Origin: Flavobacterium sp.
GTDB taxonomy: Bacteria; Bacteroidota; Bacteroidia; Flavobacteriales; Flavobacteriaceae
Length of the DNA: 64,000 bases
Direction of reading: 5' to 3'
NCBI GenBank assembly: GCA_016721735.1
Contig: JADKHM010000004.1
Location: 1-64,000 of the forward strand
Made by a program: the position numbers and the translations under genes
In this document: piece by piece, positions 9,212-17,563 of the stretch
Numbering within the stretch: the first letter of the stretch is position 1
Layout of the letters: each line of letters starts with the position of its first letter
Notes under the pieces: generated by a model
Database searches by the model: none
Told to the model about the DNA's origin: nothing
The model's input: only the letters and a program-made list of their open reading frames with translations

Positions 9212-9336
9212 TAACAGCCAATAAGCGCACTTGCTAACTTTTCGGTTTCGGGAACGTTTATTTTCGTATTTTCGTCTTGCTTTAATGGAAAGAATTCTTT
9301 CCATTAGCCGCAAATCCGCCTATTGGCGGAACGTTA
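9212..9336 (+). repeat. attC-like site 11 (family B)
   Basis: This is a 125 bp family B site. It is followed by head GTTATGTAATGTTAA, which does not match the tail of the next cassette. Confidence 0.92.
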
Positions 9337-9383
9337 TGTAATGTTAAAAAAAATGGGACAATTCAATGAGTTAATGAAAATAT

Positions 9384-10739
9384 ATGAAAAAAACAATTAT
9401 ACTTTTTGTTTTATTAATCAATATTCAAACACAATCTCAGTGTTGGAAATCTATTTCAGTTGGCAATAGCAATAGTTTTGCTATAAAACAAAATGGGACA
9501 CTTTGGGCTTGGGATATAACTCTAATGGTGATTGGGTAATAATTCAACTTTAGACATAAATATACCCAGCCAAATAGGAACTGCAACAAATTGGCAGTCA
9601 TTATTTTCTGGTAGTTATTTCACAATTGCTTTAAAAACTGACGGAACACTTTGGTCTTGGGGTTCAAATTATGCTTCCCAATTAGGAAATGGAAATACAA
9701 CAAATTTATTAATCCCAACTCAAATTGGCTCTGATTTCGATTGGCTAACGATTGACGCGAAAGAAAGTCATTGTTTAGCATTAAAAAATAACGGCACTTT
9801 ATGGGCTTGGGGAAATAACTCATATGGTCAATTAGGAGATGGTACTAACATAAATAGATCTATTCCGACTCAAATCGGAACAGAAACTAATTGGCACCAT
9901 ATTTCAGTCGGAAAATTCCATAGTCAAGCAATAAAATCAGATGGCACAATTTGGGCTTGGGGACAGAATAGTAATGGACAACTTGGTGTTGGAGACTATA
10001 TAGATAAGATTTTTCCAACCCAAGTAGGTACAGATACTAATTGGCAATCAGTTGAAGCTGGTAATTATTTTCAATTGCAATCAAAAATAATGGAACGTTA
10101 TGGGCTTGGGGAGTTAATATTAATGGTGAATTAGGAGACAATACTAATGTAAGCAAAAACTATCCAATTCAGATTGGTTCAGCAACAGACTGGATGTCGA
10201 TAGTTGCTGGAAGTAGTCACTCAATTGCAAAAAAAAATAATGAAACTTTTTGGGCTTGGGGATTTAATGATTATGGTCAATTAGGGGATGGTACATTTAC
10301 GAGTAAAAATAATCCAACTCAAATAACTAATGGGATTTCATGGTTAAGCATTAAGGCTAGTTATCATACTATTGCTTTAAAAACAGATTACTCACTTTGG
10401 TCTTGGGGTGGAGGCTACTATGGGCAATTAGGAAATGGAAATAACATCAATAAAAATATACCACAATCAGTTAACTGCCCCAATTTAGACATAATGAGTA
10501 TTGAATTATTGGATGATTCATTTTCAATTTATCCAAATCCAACAAAAGATTTTTTAAACATAAATAATTCAAAAAAAATACAAATATCTAAAATTATAAT
10601 TTATGATTTATTGGGCCAAATAATCAGTATTAAAAATATTTACGAAAATGTAAATATCCAAGGTTTGAAATCAGGAATGTATATAATTGAAATTTTATCC
10701 GAAGGAATTTCAAAAAAAATAAAATTTATAAAGGAATAA
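9384..10739 (+). pseudogene. Frameshifted RCC1-repeat protein with T9SS sorting domain
   Basis: The ATG at 9384 starts a signal peptide (MKKTIILFVLLINIQTQSQ). RCC1-type repeats follow (GTLWSWGSN, GQLGDGTNI, GTIWAWGQN, ETFWAWGFN, SLWSWGGGYYGQLGNGN). The C-terminus (YPNPTKDFLNI to KIKFIKE) is a T9SS sorting domain. At least three single-base losses break the frame: in GGGG near 9509, in the TTT before GGG near 9532, and in a T-run near 10069. Each can be repaired by adding one base to a homopolymer. The intact protein would be a secreted beta-propeller of about 450 residues. The start and end of this cassette do not pair, unlike all others. Confidence 0.75.
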
Positions 10740-10756
10740 ATAAAAAACACTACCAC

Positions 10757-10883
10757 TAACACTTGCTAAAACTTATGGCTAGTTTTGCGGTAGATTGTTC
10801 GTTTACTTTTCATAACTTCGCTTGGTCGGTTATGGAAAAAAAGCTTTCCATAAGCCGCCACAAGCTCTAGCAAGGAAACGTTA
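10757..10883 (+). repeat. attC-like site 12 (family A)
   Basis: This is a 127 bp family A site with tail CACTACCACTAAC, which would need a head GTTAGTGGTAGTG. The actual head of its cassette is GTTATGTAATG. Confidence 0.92.
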
Positions 10884-10918
10884 GCAGCAAGGTTACGAAA
10901 TCAACGTATAAATGAAAT

Positions 10919-11440
10919 ATGTCAAAAGATACTCCAATAATCAATATTTTAACTTATCAACTTCCATTCAAGTTGGCAAATCAAATTTACATTGAATATC
11001 AGGGTAGAAAAAAAGAAGCAAATTATTTAATAGAAAATTACAAAGCTTATAAATCACTTAGCGAAAATTCGCAAACAGTTGAACTTCTATTATCACTTTC
11101 AATATTTCATAGAAGAGTAATAGCCAATTTAGATGGAGCCGTAAAGTTTTACGGAACAGTAACTAAAAAGGGGAAAACCGATACAATAAGAATTGGAAGT
11201 TATGATCTAACTGAAGAAGAAAAAAATAAAATACTTGCAGTTGTAATAAATTACAATCACTTACTAGAAAGGTTTTCAATTCCTTCCATAGTAATGGAAT
11301 ACGACGAGACAAGAGAATTCTTAAAAAAAATAATTTCATTAAAATCTGAACTTCAAAATGCCGATAAAGAAAACCGAAAAGGAAAAGCAAACGAGAGCGA
11401 CAATCGCAACGAAAGCAACGAAGACGATCTCCCCTTTTAA
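10919..11440 (+). CDS. Unknown protein upstream of a putative nuclease
   Basis: The protein has 173 residues and is predicted soluble, mixed helical, with a charged low-complexity tail (ADKENRKGKANESDNRNESNEDDLPF). I recognise no domain. The end of the gene overlaps the next ORF by 83 nt in another frame, so the two are probably co-translated and work together. Both are in one cassette whose ends pair (GTTAGCAGC-AA-GGTT with AACC-CA-GCTGCTAAC). Confidence 0.6.
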   Translation: MSKDTPIINILTYQLPFKLANQIYIEYQGRKKEANYLIENYKAYKSLSENSQTVELLLSLSIFHRRVIANLDGAVKFYGTVTKKGKTDTIRIGSYDLTEEEKNKILAVVINYNHLLERFSIPSIVMEYDETREFLKKIISLKSELQNADKENRKGKANESDNRNESNEDDLPF

Positions 11441-12167
11441 AGATTGGATTGATTTTGAAAAAGAAATTAGAGATTTTGCTAATAAATATAAAACTACAGT
11501 TGTTAGTCAAGCTAAACGCACAAGCGACTATTTTGAAATGAGTTGCTTTAATTACATTGTAAAATTTTATGAATTAAATGGTTATGAATTAGAAGCTACA
11601 AACTTGCAAGCAAAAAGATATAAATACAAATGCTCTCCTGCAGGAATTCAGTCAAATTTTTCACACTTTGAAGCAACTTTTGATTCTGGTAAAGAAAAAT
11701 TTTCCTTTGAAATTCAACACAACCTTGCCGTACAATCTTCCCATGACAATAATATTTTTACAACACCCGATATTTCAATCATAAAGAAAGATAAAGTTCA
11801 GTATACCAAAAGTTATTATGACGCTAAAACAACTTTTTCATTTGTTACAAATAAAGACTTGATGTCTTTTTGCGAAGTGAAACAGTTTAACCCATTTCCG
11901 GAATTGTTGTTCAATTTTCTTGGTGTTTTAAATGAATTGAAAAAAGAATACATGACTGATGATGGAATTGACCATGTCCCAATTCACATAGCTCCAAGTT
12001 TAATGATATCTGGAAAACCAAATAAACAAACTACCAATATAAAAATGTCATTAGAAAAGAGATACTGTGTTAATATACTTTTCGATTTATTTTATAGCGC
12101 AACGTATACATTTTCAAAAGGCAACGTAAGAAATTTAAGGAAAACCGGCAAAAAACCCAGCTGCTAA
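11358..12167 (+). CDS. Putative PD-(D/E)XK-type nuclease
   Basis: The protein has 269 residues. After a lysine/threonine-rich N-terminus there is FEIQHNLAVQSS, then TTPDISIIKKDKV and SFCEVKQFNPFPELLFNFLG. The spaced PD and E-V-K residues on predicted strands resemble the PD-(D/E)XK nuclease core. The start at 11358 overlaps the upstream gene by 83 nt; no later ATG keeps the N-terminal part. The TAA stop at 12165-12167 belongs to site 13. A restriction or defence role is inferred only from the motif and from the mobile context; neither gene matches a system I know. Confidence 0.55.
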   Translation: MPIKKTEKEKQTRATIATKATKTISPFKDWIDFEKEIRDFANKYKTTVVSQAKRTSDYFEMSCFNYIVKFYELNGYELEATNLQAKRYKYKCSPAGIQSNFSHFEATFDSGKEKFSFEIQHNLAVQSSHDNNIFTTPDISIIKKDKVQYTKSYYDAKTTFSFVTNKDLMSFCEVKQFNPFPELLFNFLGVLNELKKEYMTDDGIDHVPIHIAPSLMISGKPNKQTTNIKMSLEKRYCVNILFDLFYSATYTFSKGNVRNLRKTGKKPSC

Positions 12168-12289
12168 CAGCCAATAAGCGCACTTGCTAACTTTTCGGTT
12201 TCGGGAACGTTTATTTTCGTATTTTCGTTTTGCAGAAATGGAAAGTTTTCTTTCCATTAGCCGCAAATCCGCCTATTGGCGGAACGTTA
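12165..12289 (+). repeat. attC-like site 13 (family B)
   Basis: This is a 125 bp family B site. Its TAA is the stop codon of the putative nuclease. It opens the cassette with head GTTATGAGAA-A-TGCT. Confidence 0.92.
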
Positions 12290-12359
12290 TGAGAAATGCT
12301 TTGAAAAATTCGTAACCAAGAAATAGCCGTTAAAAATTGAATTAATTACATTTGCAACT

Positions 12360-12944
12360 ATGAAAAAGAATCTTTACATAATTGCAGGTTGTAACGGAGC
12401 CGGAAAGACGACTGCTTCTTTTACTATATTGCCTGAGATATTAGATTGTAAAGAGTTTGTAAACGCAGATGAAATCGCTAAAGGTTTGTCGCCTTTTCAA
12501 CCGGAAAAAGTTTCGTTCGAAGCTGGAAGAATAATGCTGAAAAGAATAAACGAACTTTTAGAAACCAATGAAAACTTTGCTTTTGAAACTACATTAGCTA
12601 CTAAAAGCTATAAATCAAAAATTGCAGAAGCGAAAAGCAAAAACTATAATGTTACACTTTTATTTTTTTGGCTGCAAAATGTAGAGTTAGCAATTGAAAG
12701 AGTTAAAACAAGAGTTATAGAAGGTGGACATAATATTGAAACTGAAGTTATAAAACGTAGATATTTAAATGGAATAAAAAATCTGTTTGATATTTATCTT
12801 CCAATTGCAGACGAAGTTATGATATTTGATAATTCAGAGGGAAAACATGACTTGATTGCCAAAAAAACTTTGGAAACTGAAATCGATATTTTTAGCGAAA
12901 CCAAATTCAATAAACTTAAAAACTATTATCATGGAAACACATAA
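12360..12944 (+). CDS. Zeta-toxin-like P-loop kinase (COG4185 type)
   Basis: The protein has 194 residues. The N-terminal Walker A motif is AGCNGAGKTT, close to residues 8-17. FAFETTLATKSYKSKIAEAKSKNYNV and FFWLQNVELAIERVKTRV are typical of the COG4185 P-loop kinases related to zeta toxins. These proteins are thought to phosphorylate small substrates; zeta toxins act on UDP-amino sugars. A small gene follows with a 14-nt overlap and may be its antitoxin. Confidence 0.75.
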   Translation: MKKNLYIIAGCNGAGKTTASFTILPEILDCKEFVNADEIAKGLSPFQPEKVSFEAGRIMLKRINELLETNENFAFETTLATKSYKSKIAEAKSKNYNVTLLFFWLQNVELAIERVKTRVIEGGHNIETEVIKRRYLNGIKNLFDIYLPIADEVMIFDNSEGKHDLIAKKTLETEIDIFSETKFNKLKNYYHGNT

Positions 12945-13077
12945 AATGACACCGAACCAAACTAAAATTTTGGAAGGAATGGATAAAGTTTACGACAAAT
13001 TAATCGAGTTCAAAAAGAAAATGAACAGTGAACTAGTGATTCTAAAGGATAATAAAATCACTAGAGTAAAACCTTAG
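12931..13077 (+). CDS. Small protein following the zeta-like kinase, possible antitoxin
   Basis: The protein has 48 residues, METHKMTPNQTKILEGMDKVYDKLIEFKK onward, a single charged helix followed by VILKDNKITRVKP. The ATG at 12931 overlaps the kinase gene by 14 nt, so translational coupling is likely. Small helical partners next to COG4185 kinases are common, so an antitoxin role is plausible but unproven. Confidence 0.65.
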   Translation: METHKMTPNQTKILEGMDKVYDKLIEFKKKMNSELVILKDNKITRVKP

Positions 13078-13086
13078 CACTTCTCA

Positions 13087-13211
13087 TAACAAATGCTAAA
13101 ACTCATGGCTAGGTTTTCGGTAAGTTGTTCGTTTCTTTTTCCTAACTTCGTTTTTCGGTAGTGGAGTAAACTCGGTCGCCAAGTCGCCACGAGTTCTAGC
13201 ATGGACCGTTA
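13087..13211 (+). repeat. attC-like site 14 (family A, variant arms)
   Basis: This is a 125 bp site with arms ATGCTA and TAGCAT in place of CTTGCTA/TAGCAAG; both arms changed together. The 3' spacer is GGACC rather than GAAAC. Confidence 0.88.
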
Positions 13212-13292
13212 GCAGCAATGCAATAGCAATATTTCATAATTACAACGTTATTAATAATACACGAAAATTGTAACAAAAAAAACATAACTATT

Positions 13293-13685
13293 ATGATTGT
13301 AAATTCAAGATCAATTAGACATTTAGTTTTCGCATTATCACTGACTATAATCCCAATATTATTTTATTCAATTGTTATGTATCTTGGCGGAAACCGTGGC
13401 AATCCATTGCATCTAGGAATTTTCGCTGTGATTTTAAGTTTAAATATTATATATTCCTTTTATATTTTAAAGTCTACTTTATTGAAAAAGCTCGCTTTTG
13501 CTTTAACTACCAACTTAATTTGCTATTTCTTAGCTGTGCTATTAACTGTTGGAATAAATGTGGAAAATGAAATCTGGGGAATTTGGATATGGTTAATTGT
13601 AAATGCATTCTTTACAATATTATCTTGGGAAATAATTTATCAATTAACTAGGAATTCTCTCAGCATTGGAAAAAATACAATTTAA
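13293..13685 (+). CDS. Four-helix membrane protein
   Basis: The protein has 130 residues, nearly all within four hydrophobic segments (about residues 10-30, 38-57, 64-86 and 92-115). No motif suggests a function. It is alone in its cassette, whose ends pair (GTTAGCAGC-AA-TGC with GCA-CA-GCTGCTAAC). Confidence 0.65.
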   Translation: MIVNSRSIRHLVFALSLTIIPILFYSIVMYLGGNRGNPLHLGIFAVILSLNIIYSFYILKSTLLKKLAFALTTNLICYFLAVLLTVGINVENEIWGIWIWLIVNAFFTILSWEIIYQLTRNSLSIGKNTI

Positions 13686-13695
13686 GCACAGCTGC

Positions 13696-13822
13696 TAACA
13701 CTTGCTAAAACTTATGGCTAGTTTTTCGGTAAATTGTTCGTTTACTTTTCATAACTTCGCTTGGTCGGTTATGGAAAAAAAGATTTCCATAAGCCGCCAC
13801 AAGCTCTAGCAAGGAAACGTTA
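13696..13822 (+). repeat. attC-like site 15 (family A)
   Basis: This is a 127 bp family A site that opens the cassette with head GTTAGCTGC-AA-GCAA. Confidence 0.92.
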
Positions 13823-13859
13823 GCTGCAAGCAATAAAAAACGCAACAAAATAGACAATT

Positions 13860-14471
13860 ATGAATCTAGACTTTACAGAAAAATATATTTTAGAGAATGA
13901 TTTTGTTTTATTGCGACCATTAGAGCATTATGATTTTGACCATTTATTAGAATATTCTAAAAATGAACCTGAAATTTGGGAATACAATTCAGGCGGAGCA
14001 AACGGAAAAGAAAACCTTGAAAAGTATATAAAAAAACGCTCTGACTCAAAGAGAAAATCAAAAGAATATCCATTTATTGTGTTTGATAAAATAGCTAATA
14101 AATATGTCGGGAGCACAAGGTTTTATGCGGTTTTTTTGGAAAATAAAACAATCGAAATTGGTTATACTTGGTATGGACAACAATATCAAGGAACAGGAAT
14201 TAACAAAAACTGCAAATTTTTACTATTAGAGTTTGCCTTTGACAAATTACAAATGGAGAGAGTTGCATTTGCAGCCAATAATAAGAACAATAGAAGTTTA
14301 AACGCGATGAAAAGTATTGGTTGTGTTGTTGAGGGAGTTTTAAGGAATTGTAATACTGATGCAAAAGGAGAAAGAATTGATGTAGCAAGGTTGAGTATTC
14401 TGAAAACTGAATGGAACGAAAGCGTAAAAGTAAATTTGAAAAAACAATTAGAAAAATTTGCCAGCAGCTAA
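13860..14471 (+). CDS. GNAT family N-acetyltransferase (RimJ/RimL type), paralogue
   Basis: The protein has 203 residues and resembles the protein of 2167-2763 along its length: EKYILENDFVLLRPLEHYDF at the start, YVGSTRFYAV, WYGQQYQGTGINKNCKF for acetyl-CoA binding, and NNRSLNAMKSIGCVVEGVLR. The TAA stop (14469-14471) lies inside site 16. The two paralogues carry different site families (A and D) and different head/tail sequences, so they entered the array as separate cassettes. Confidence 0.85.
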   Translation: MNLDFTEKYILENDFVLLRPLEHYDFDHLLEYSKNEPEIWEYNSGGANGKENLEKYIKKRSDSKRKSKEYPFIVFDKIANKYVGSTRFYAVFLENKTIEIGYTWYGQQYQGTGINKNCKFLLLEFAFDKLQMERVAFAANNKNNRSLNAMKSIGCVVEGVLRNCNTDAKGERIDVARLSILKTEWNESVKVNLKKQLEKFASS

Positions 14472-14594
14472 CAACTGTCAAACGCAATCGCTGGTTTTCG
14501 GTGGCTTGAGACTTTTATTTTCCTATCTTCGTTTTTTCTAAAATAGAAAAAACTCGGTTGCCAAGCCGCGACTACGTCTGGCAGCCGAACGTTA
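14469..14594 (+). repeat. attC-like site 16 (family D)
   Basis: This is a 126 bp family D site with the TATCTTCG block and the hairpin TTTTTTCTA/TAGAAAAAA. Its TAA ends the GNAT gene. It opens the cassette with head GTTAGTGGC-AA-GGCT. Confidence 0.88.
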
Positions 14595-14671
14595 GTGGCA
14601 AGGCTACCGCAGATTGGAGAATTCAAGAATCTAACGCAATTTTTTTAACAAAAAACTTTAATAAATAAGTT

Positions 14672-15865
14672 ATGATAGCAATAAATAAACCCAGAATACA
14701 ATCTATAGACATCTTACGAGGTTTAGTAATGGTTATTATGGCATTAGACCATGTGAGAGATTATTTTCACATACACGCATGGACAGATGACCCATTGAAT
14801 TTAGAAACTACAACACCTGCACTTTATTTCACAAGATATATTACTCATTTTTGCGCGCCAACATTTGTTTTTCTTTCGGGTGTTTCTATTTATTTGCAAA
14901 GCTTGCGAAAAACCAAACACGAATTGAGTATTTTCTTAATAAAACGCGGCTTATGGCTCATTTTTGTCGAATTTTTCATTATTTCTTTTGCATGGTCTTT
15001 TAATCCTGCCTTCGAACGTTTTCCGTTGGGTGTAATTTGGTCAATTGGTGTAAGTATGTTTATACTTGGTTTTTTAATCAGATTGCCTTATAAAGCAATT
15101 TTAGTCGGAGGATTGATAATTATTTTTGGACACAATTTATTAGATTTTCCAGAAGCTGCAACAGGTTTTAATGGCAGTTTCTTTTTGGATTTATTGCACA
15201 GTAGTAAATGGACTTCTTATAAAATAGCTGAAAACCGAAATTTAATTATTGCTTATCCTTTTCTGCCATGGCTTGGCTTGATGATGATAGGATATTGTGC
15301 TGGTCAACTTTTTTCGCCTCAATTTGACACTGCAAGAAGAAAAAGACTTTTAACCCAAATGGGAATTGGATTGTTAATTTTATTTATGATTTTGCGTGGC
15401 ATCAATATTTACGGTGATCCTGTAAGTTGGACAGAACAACAAAACGGTTTGTATACGTTCTTTTCTTTTATGAATATACATAAATATCCGCCATCATTGT
15501 TATATATGTGTGTAACTATTGGTTGTGCCTTATTGCTTTTACCTCATTTAGAAAAACTAGAAAACCGATTTACCAAAATCATGGTTGTTTTCGGAAGAAC
15601 TGCTTTTTTCTATTATATATTGCATTTGTACTTAATTCATATTTTGGCTGCGATAAGTTTTTATGTTCACGGACATACGTTAGCAAAAATCTCCGAAGGC
15701 GAAAGCGTTTTTAAATGGAAGTTTGTAGTGCCAGGCGAAGGTTTTGGTCTATTAGGCGTTTATAGTATTTGGCTTTTTGTAATTCTATGCTTGTATCCGT
15801 TATGCAAATGGTATGATAAATACAAAACAAATAATAAAGAAAAATGGTGGTTGAGTTATTTGTAA
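14672..15865 (+). CDS. DUF1624/HGSNAT-like membrane acyltransferase
   Basis: The protein has 397 residues and about ten transmembrane segments. It opens with IQSIDILRGLVMVIMALDHVRDYFHIHAW, the hallmark of the DUF1624 / heparan-alpha-glucosaminide acetyltransferase-like group, with the conserved D-H pair on the first helix. FLSGVSIYLQ follows. Members are thought to move acetyl groups across the membrane onto sugars. Here the gene is a lone cassette of about 1.3 kb with paired ends. Confidence 0.75.
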   Translation: MIAINKPRIQSIDILRGLVMVIMALDHVRDYFHIHAWTDDPLNLETTTPALYFTRYITHFCAPTFVFLSGVSIYLQSLRKTKHELSIFLIKRGLWLIFVEFFIISFAWSFNPAFERFPLGVIWSIGVSMFILGFLIRLPYKAILVGGLIIIFGHNLLDFPEAATGFNGSFFLDLLHSSKWTSYKIAENRNLIIAYPFLPWLGLMMIGYCAGQLFSPQFDTARRKRLLTQMGIGLLILFMILRGINIYGDPVSWTEQQNGLYTFFSFMNIHKYPPSLLYMCVTIGCALLLLPHLEKLENRFTKIMVVFGRTAFFYYILHLYLIHILAAISFYVHGHTLAKISEGESVFKWKFVVPGEGFGLLGVYSIWLFVILCLYPLCKWYDKYKTNNKEKWWLSYL

Positions 15866-15905
15866 TTGAAACAAAAAACTTGCTGACAAGAAGAAGCCCA
15901 GCCAC

Positions 15906-16031
15906 TAACAGCTGACAAACGCAATCGCTGGTTTTCGGTGAATTGTGATTTTATTTTTCTATTTTCGTTTTTTCTAAAATAGAAAAAACTCAGTTCCGTA
16001 GCCGCGACTGTCGTCTGTCAGCGGAACGTTA
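15906..16031 (+). repeat. attC-like site 17 (family D)
   Basis: This is a 126 bp family D site. Arms GCTGACA and TGTCAGC pair, and the centre has TATTTTCG. It opens the cassette with head GTTAGCTGTG-A-TTTT. Confidence 0.88.
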
Positions 16032-16052
16032 GCTGTGATTTTAAAAAAGGCA

Positions 16053-16604
16053 ATGTTGAAATTTGAACCTAAAATAGTTAAATTAAAAAACGGAAAGCTT
16101 GTAACAATTAGACAAGCTGAAATTGACGATGCCGAAAAATTACTTGCTTGCATAAAAACTTATATTCCTCAAAGCAATTACATTCCAAAACTTGAACAAG
16201 AAATCAAACTAACGATTGAACAAGAAAAAGAATGGATAAACTCGTTTTTGAAAAATGAAAATTCTTTACTTCTAGTAGCCGAATATGAAAATGAAATGAT
16301 TGGAAACATTGATTTAACTGGAAATGGAAGGAAAATAATGGAGCACACAGCCGTTATTGGAATGGGAATGTTGATCGAATGGAGAAATTTAGGGTTGGGA
16401 AGCTCATTACTTAAAGCCATAATTGATTGGGCGAAACAAAATCCAATTTTAGAATTAGTTTGGCTACAAGTTTATTTAGAAAATGAATTAGGAATAAATC
16501 TATATAGAAAAATGGGCTTTGAAGAAAATGGAGTAATGAAAAACTTTTTCAAACATGGAGATAAATATTTTCACAATTTAACAATGACGATCAACGTGAA
16601 ATAA
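16053..16604 (+). CDS. GNAT family N-acetyltransferase
   Basis: The protein has 183 residues from the ATG at 16053; a GTG at 16035, 4 nt after the site, would add six residues. It shows the GNAT pattern TIRQAEIDDAEKLL at the start, LLVAEYENEMIGNIDL in the middle, and IGMGMLIEWRNLGLGSSLLKAIIDWAK, where RNLGLG is the acetyl-CoA loop. LYRKMGFEENGVMKNFF closes the fold. It is not closely similar to the two RimJ/RimL paralogues. Substrate unknown. Confidence 0.82.
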   Translation: MLKFEPKIVKLKNGKLVTIRQAEIDDAEKLLACIKTYIPQSNYIPKLEQEIKLTIEQEKEWINSFLKNENSLLLVAEYENEMIGNIDLTGNGRKIMEHTAVIGMGMLIEWRNLGLGSSLLKAIIDWAKQNPILELVWLQVYLENELGINLYRKMGFEENGVMKNFFKHGDKYFHNLTMTINVK

Positions 16605-16616
16605 AAAAACCACAGC

Positions 16617-16743
16617 TAACACTTGCTAAAACTTATGGCTAGTTTTTCGGTAAATTGTTCGTCTACTTTTCATAACTTCGCTTGGTCGGTTATGGAAAAA
16701 AAGCTTTCCATAAGCCGCCACAAGCTCTAGCAAGGAAACGTTA
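16617..16743 (+). repeat. attC-like site 18 (family A)
   Basis: This is a 127 bp family A site. The tail AAAA-C-CACAGCTAAC pairs with the head at 16028. It opens the cassette with head GTTAGCTGCTAGTGT. Confidence 0.92.
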
Positions 16744-16806
16744 GCTGCTAGTGTGAAAAACACCTGAATCGAAATTTGAAAATTATGAAAATGTAATTTG
16801 AAAGAT

Positions 16807-17343
16807 ATGACGTACGAAGATTTTTTAAATAAATTCGAAAAGAGAAACATATTCGATAAATATTGGAATTATTTCATTTGCATTTCAATCATTGCAATTG
16901 GAATATTCTTTATTTCTAAGTTTCTTTTTGCCGATTGGAATCAAATCAAAACAACAACAAAAGATTATTTTCCAAAATGGAGCTTTATCATTTTTATGAG
17001 TCTTCTTATCTCTCTTGGGCTGTACGGTTTTTGGAGAATTCCTAAATCTTATCAAATTACTTCTATTCGATCAGATTTTTCAATTTTAAAAAAAAATGAA
17101 ATATTGAATCAAATAATAAAAGATTTTAAATTAAACGAACTTGAAAGAAATAAACAATATACTCACTTTAAATATGTTGGACGTTTTTGGAATAGTTTTG
17201 ATATTTATATTTTTCTAGATGCCGAAAATTTCTATTTGAATGCCCAACAAATAGACTTTGGAAATGACGGAGGATTCATAGACTTTGGAACTTCAAAAAA
17301 AGTTACTCATAAAATTAAAAGTAAAATACTCTCTTACTTGTAG
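16807..17343 (+). CDS. Membrane protein of unknown function with two helices
   Basis: The protein has 178 residues from the ATG at 16807; an in-frame TTG lies at 16798. Two transmembrane segments (about residues 20-40 and 56-76) precede a soluble C-terminal half of about 100 residues. That half has a strand-rich pattern ending LDAENFYLNAQQIDFGNDGGFIDFG, and no motif is recognised. The cassette ends pair with two mismatches (positions 9 and 11). Confidence 0.6.
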   Translation: MTYEDFLNKFEKRNIFDKYWNYFICISIIAIGIFFISKFLFADWNQIKTTTKDYFPKWSFIIFMSLLISLGLYGFWRIPKSYQITSIRSDFSILKKNEILNQIIKDFKLNELERNKQYTHFKYVGRFWNSFDIYIFLDAENFYLNAQQIDFGNDGGFIDFGTSKKVTHKIKSKILSYL

Positions 17344-17393
17344 CACTTTTAAATAGTTTAATTTAACGGGAATCGACGATAAACACCACCAGC

Positions 17394-17519
17394 TAACAAA
17401 TGCTAAAACTCATGGCTAGTTTTTCGGTAAATTGTTCGTTTTCTTTTCATAACTTCGCTCGGTCGGTTATGGAAAAAAAGATTTCCATAAGCCGCCACGA
17501 GCTCTAGCATCGACCGTTA
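17394..17519 (+). repeat. attC-like site 19 (family A, variant arms)
   Basis: This is a 126 bp site with arms ATGCTA and TAGCAT and 3' spacer CGACC, similar to site 14, while the centre is like ordinary family A (TAACTTCGCTCGGTC). Confidence 0.88.
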
Positions 17520-17563
17520 GTGGCAACTCTACCTCGACACCGTAAACATTGAAAAATCAGAAA

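Noticed and set aside
16626..16850. Minus-strand ORFs over sites 18, 20 and 21 ending in similar peptides (LLELVAAYGKLFFHNRPSEVMK)
   Set aside because: They are antisense readings of family A sites and have no start, context or length in common with real genes.
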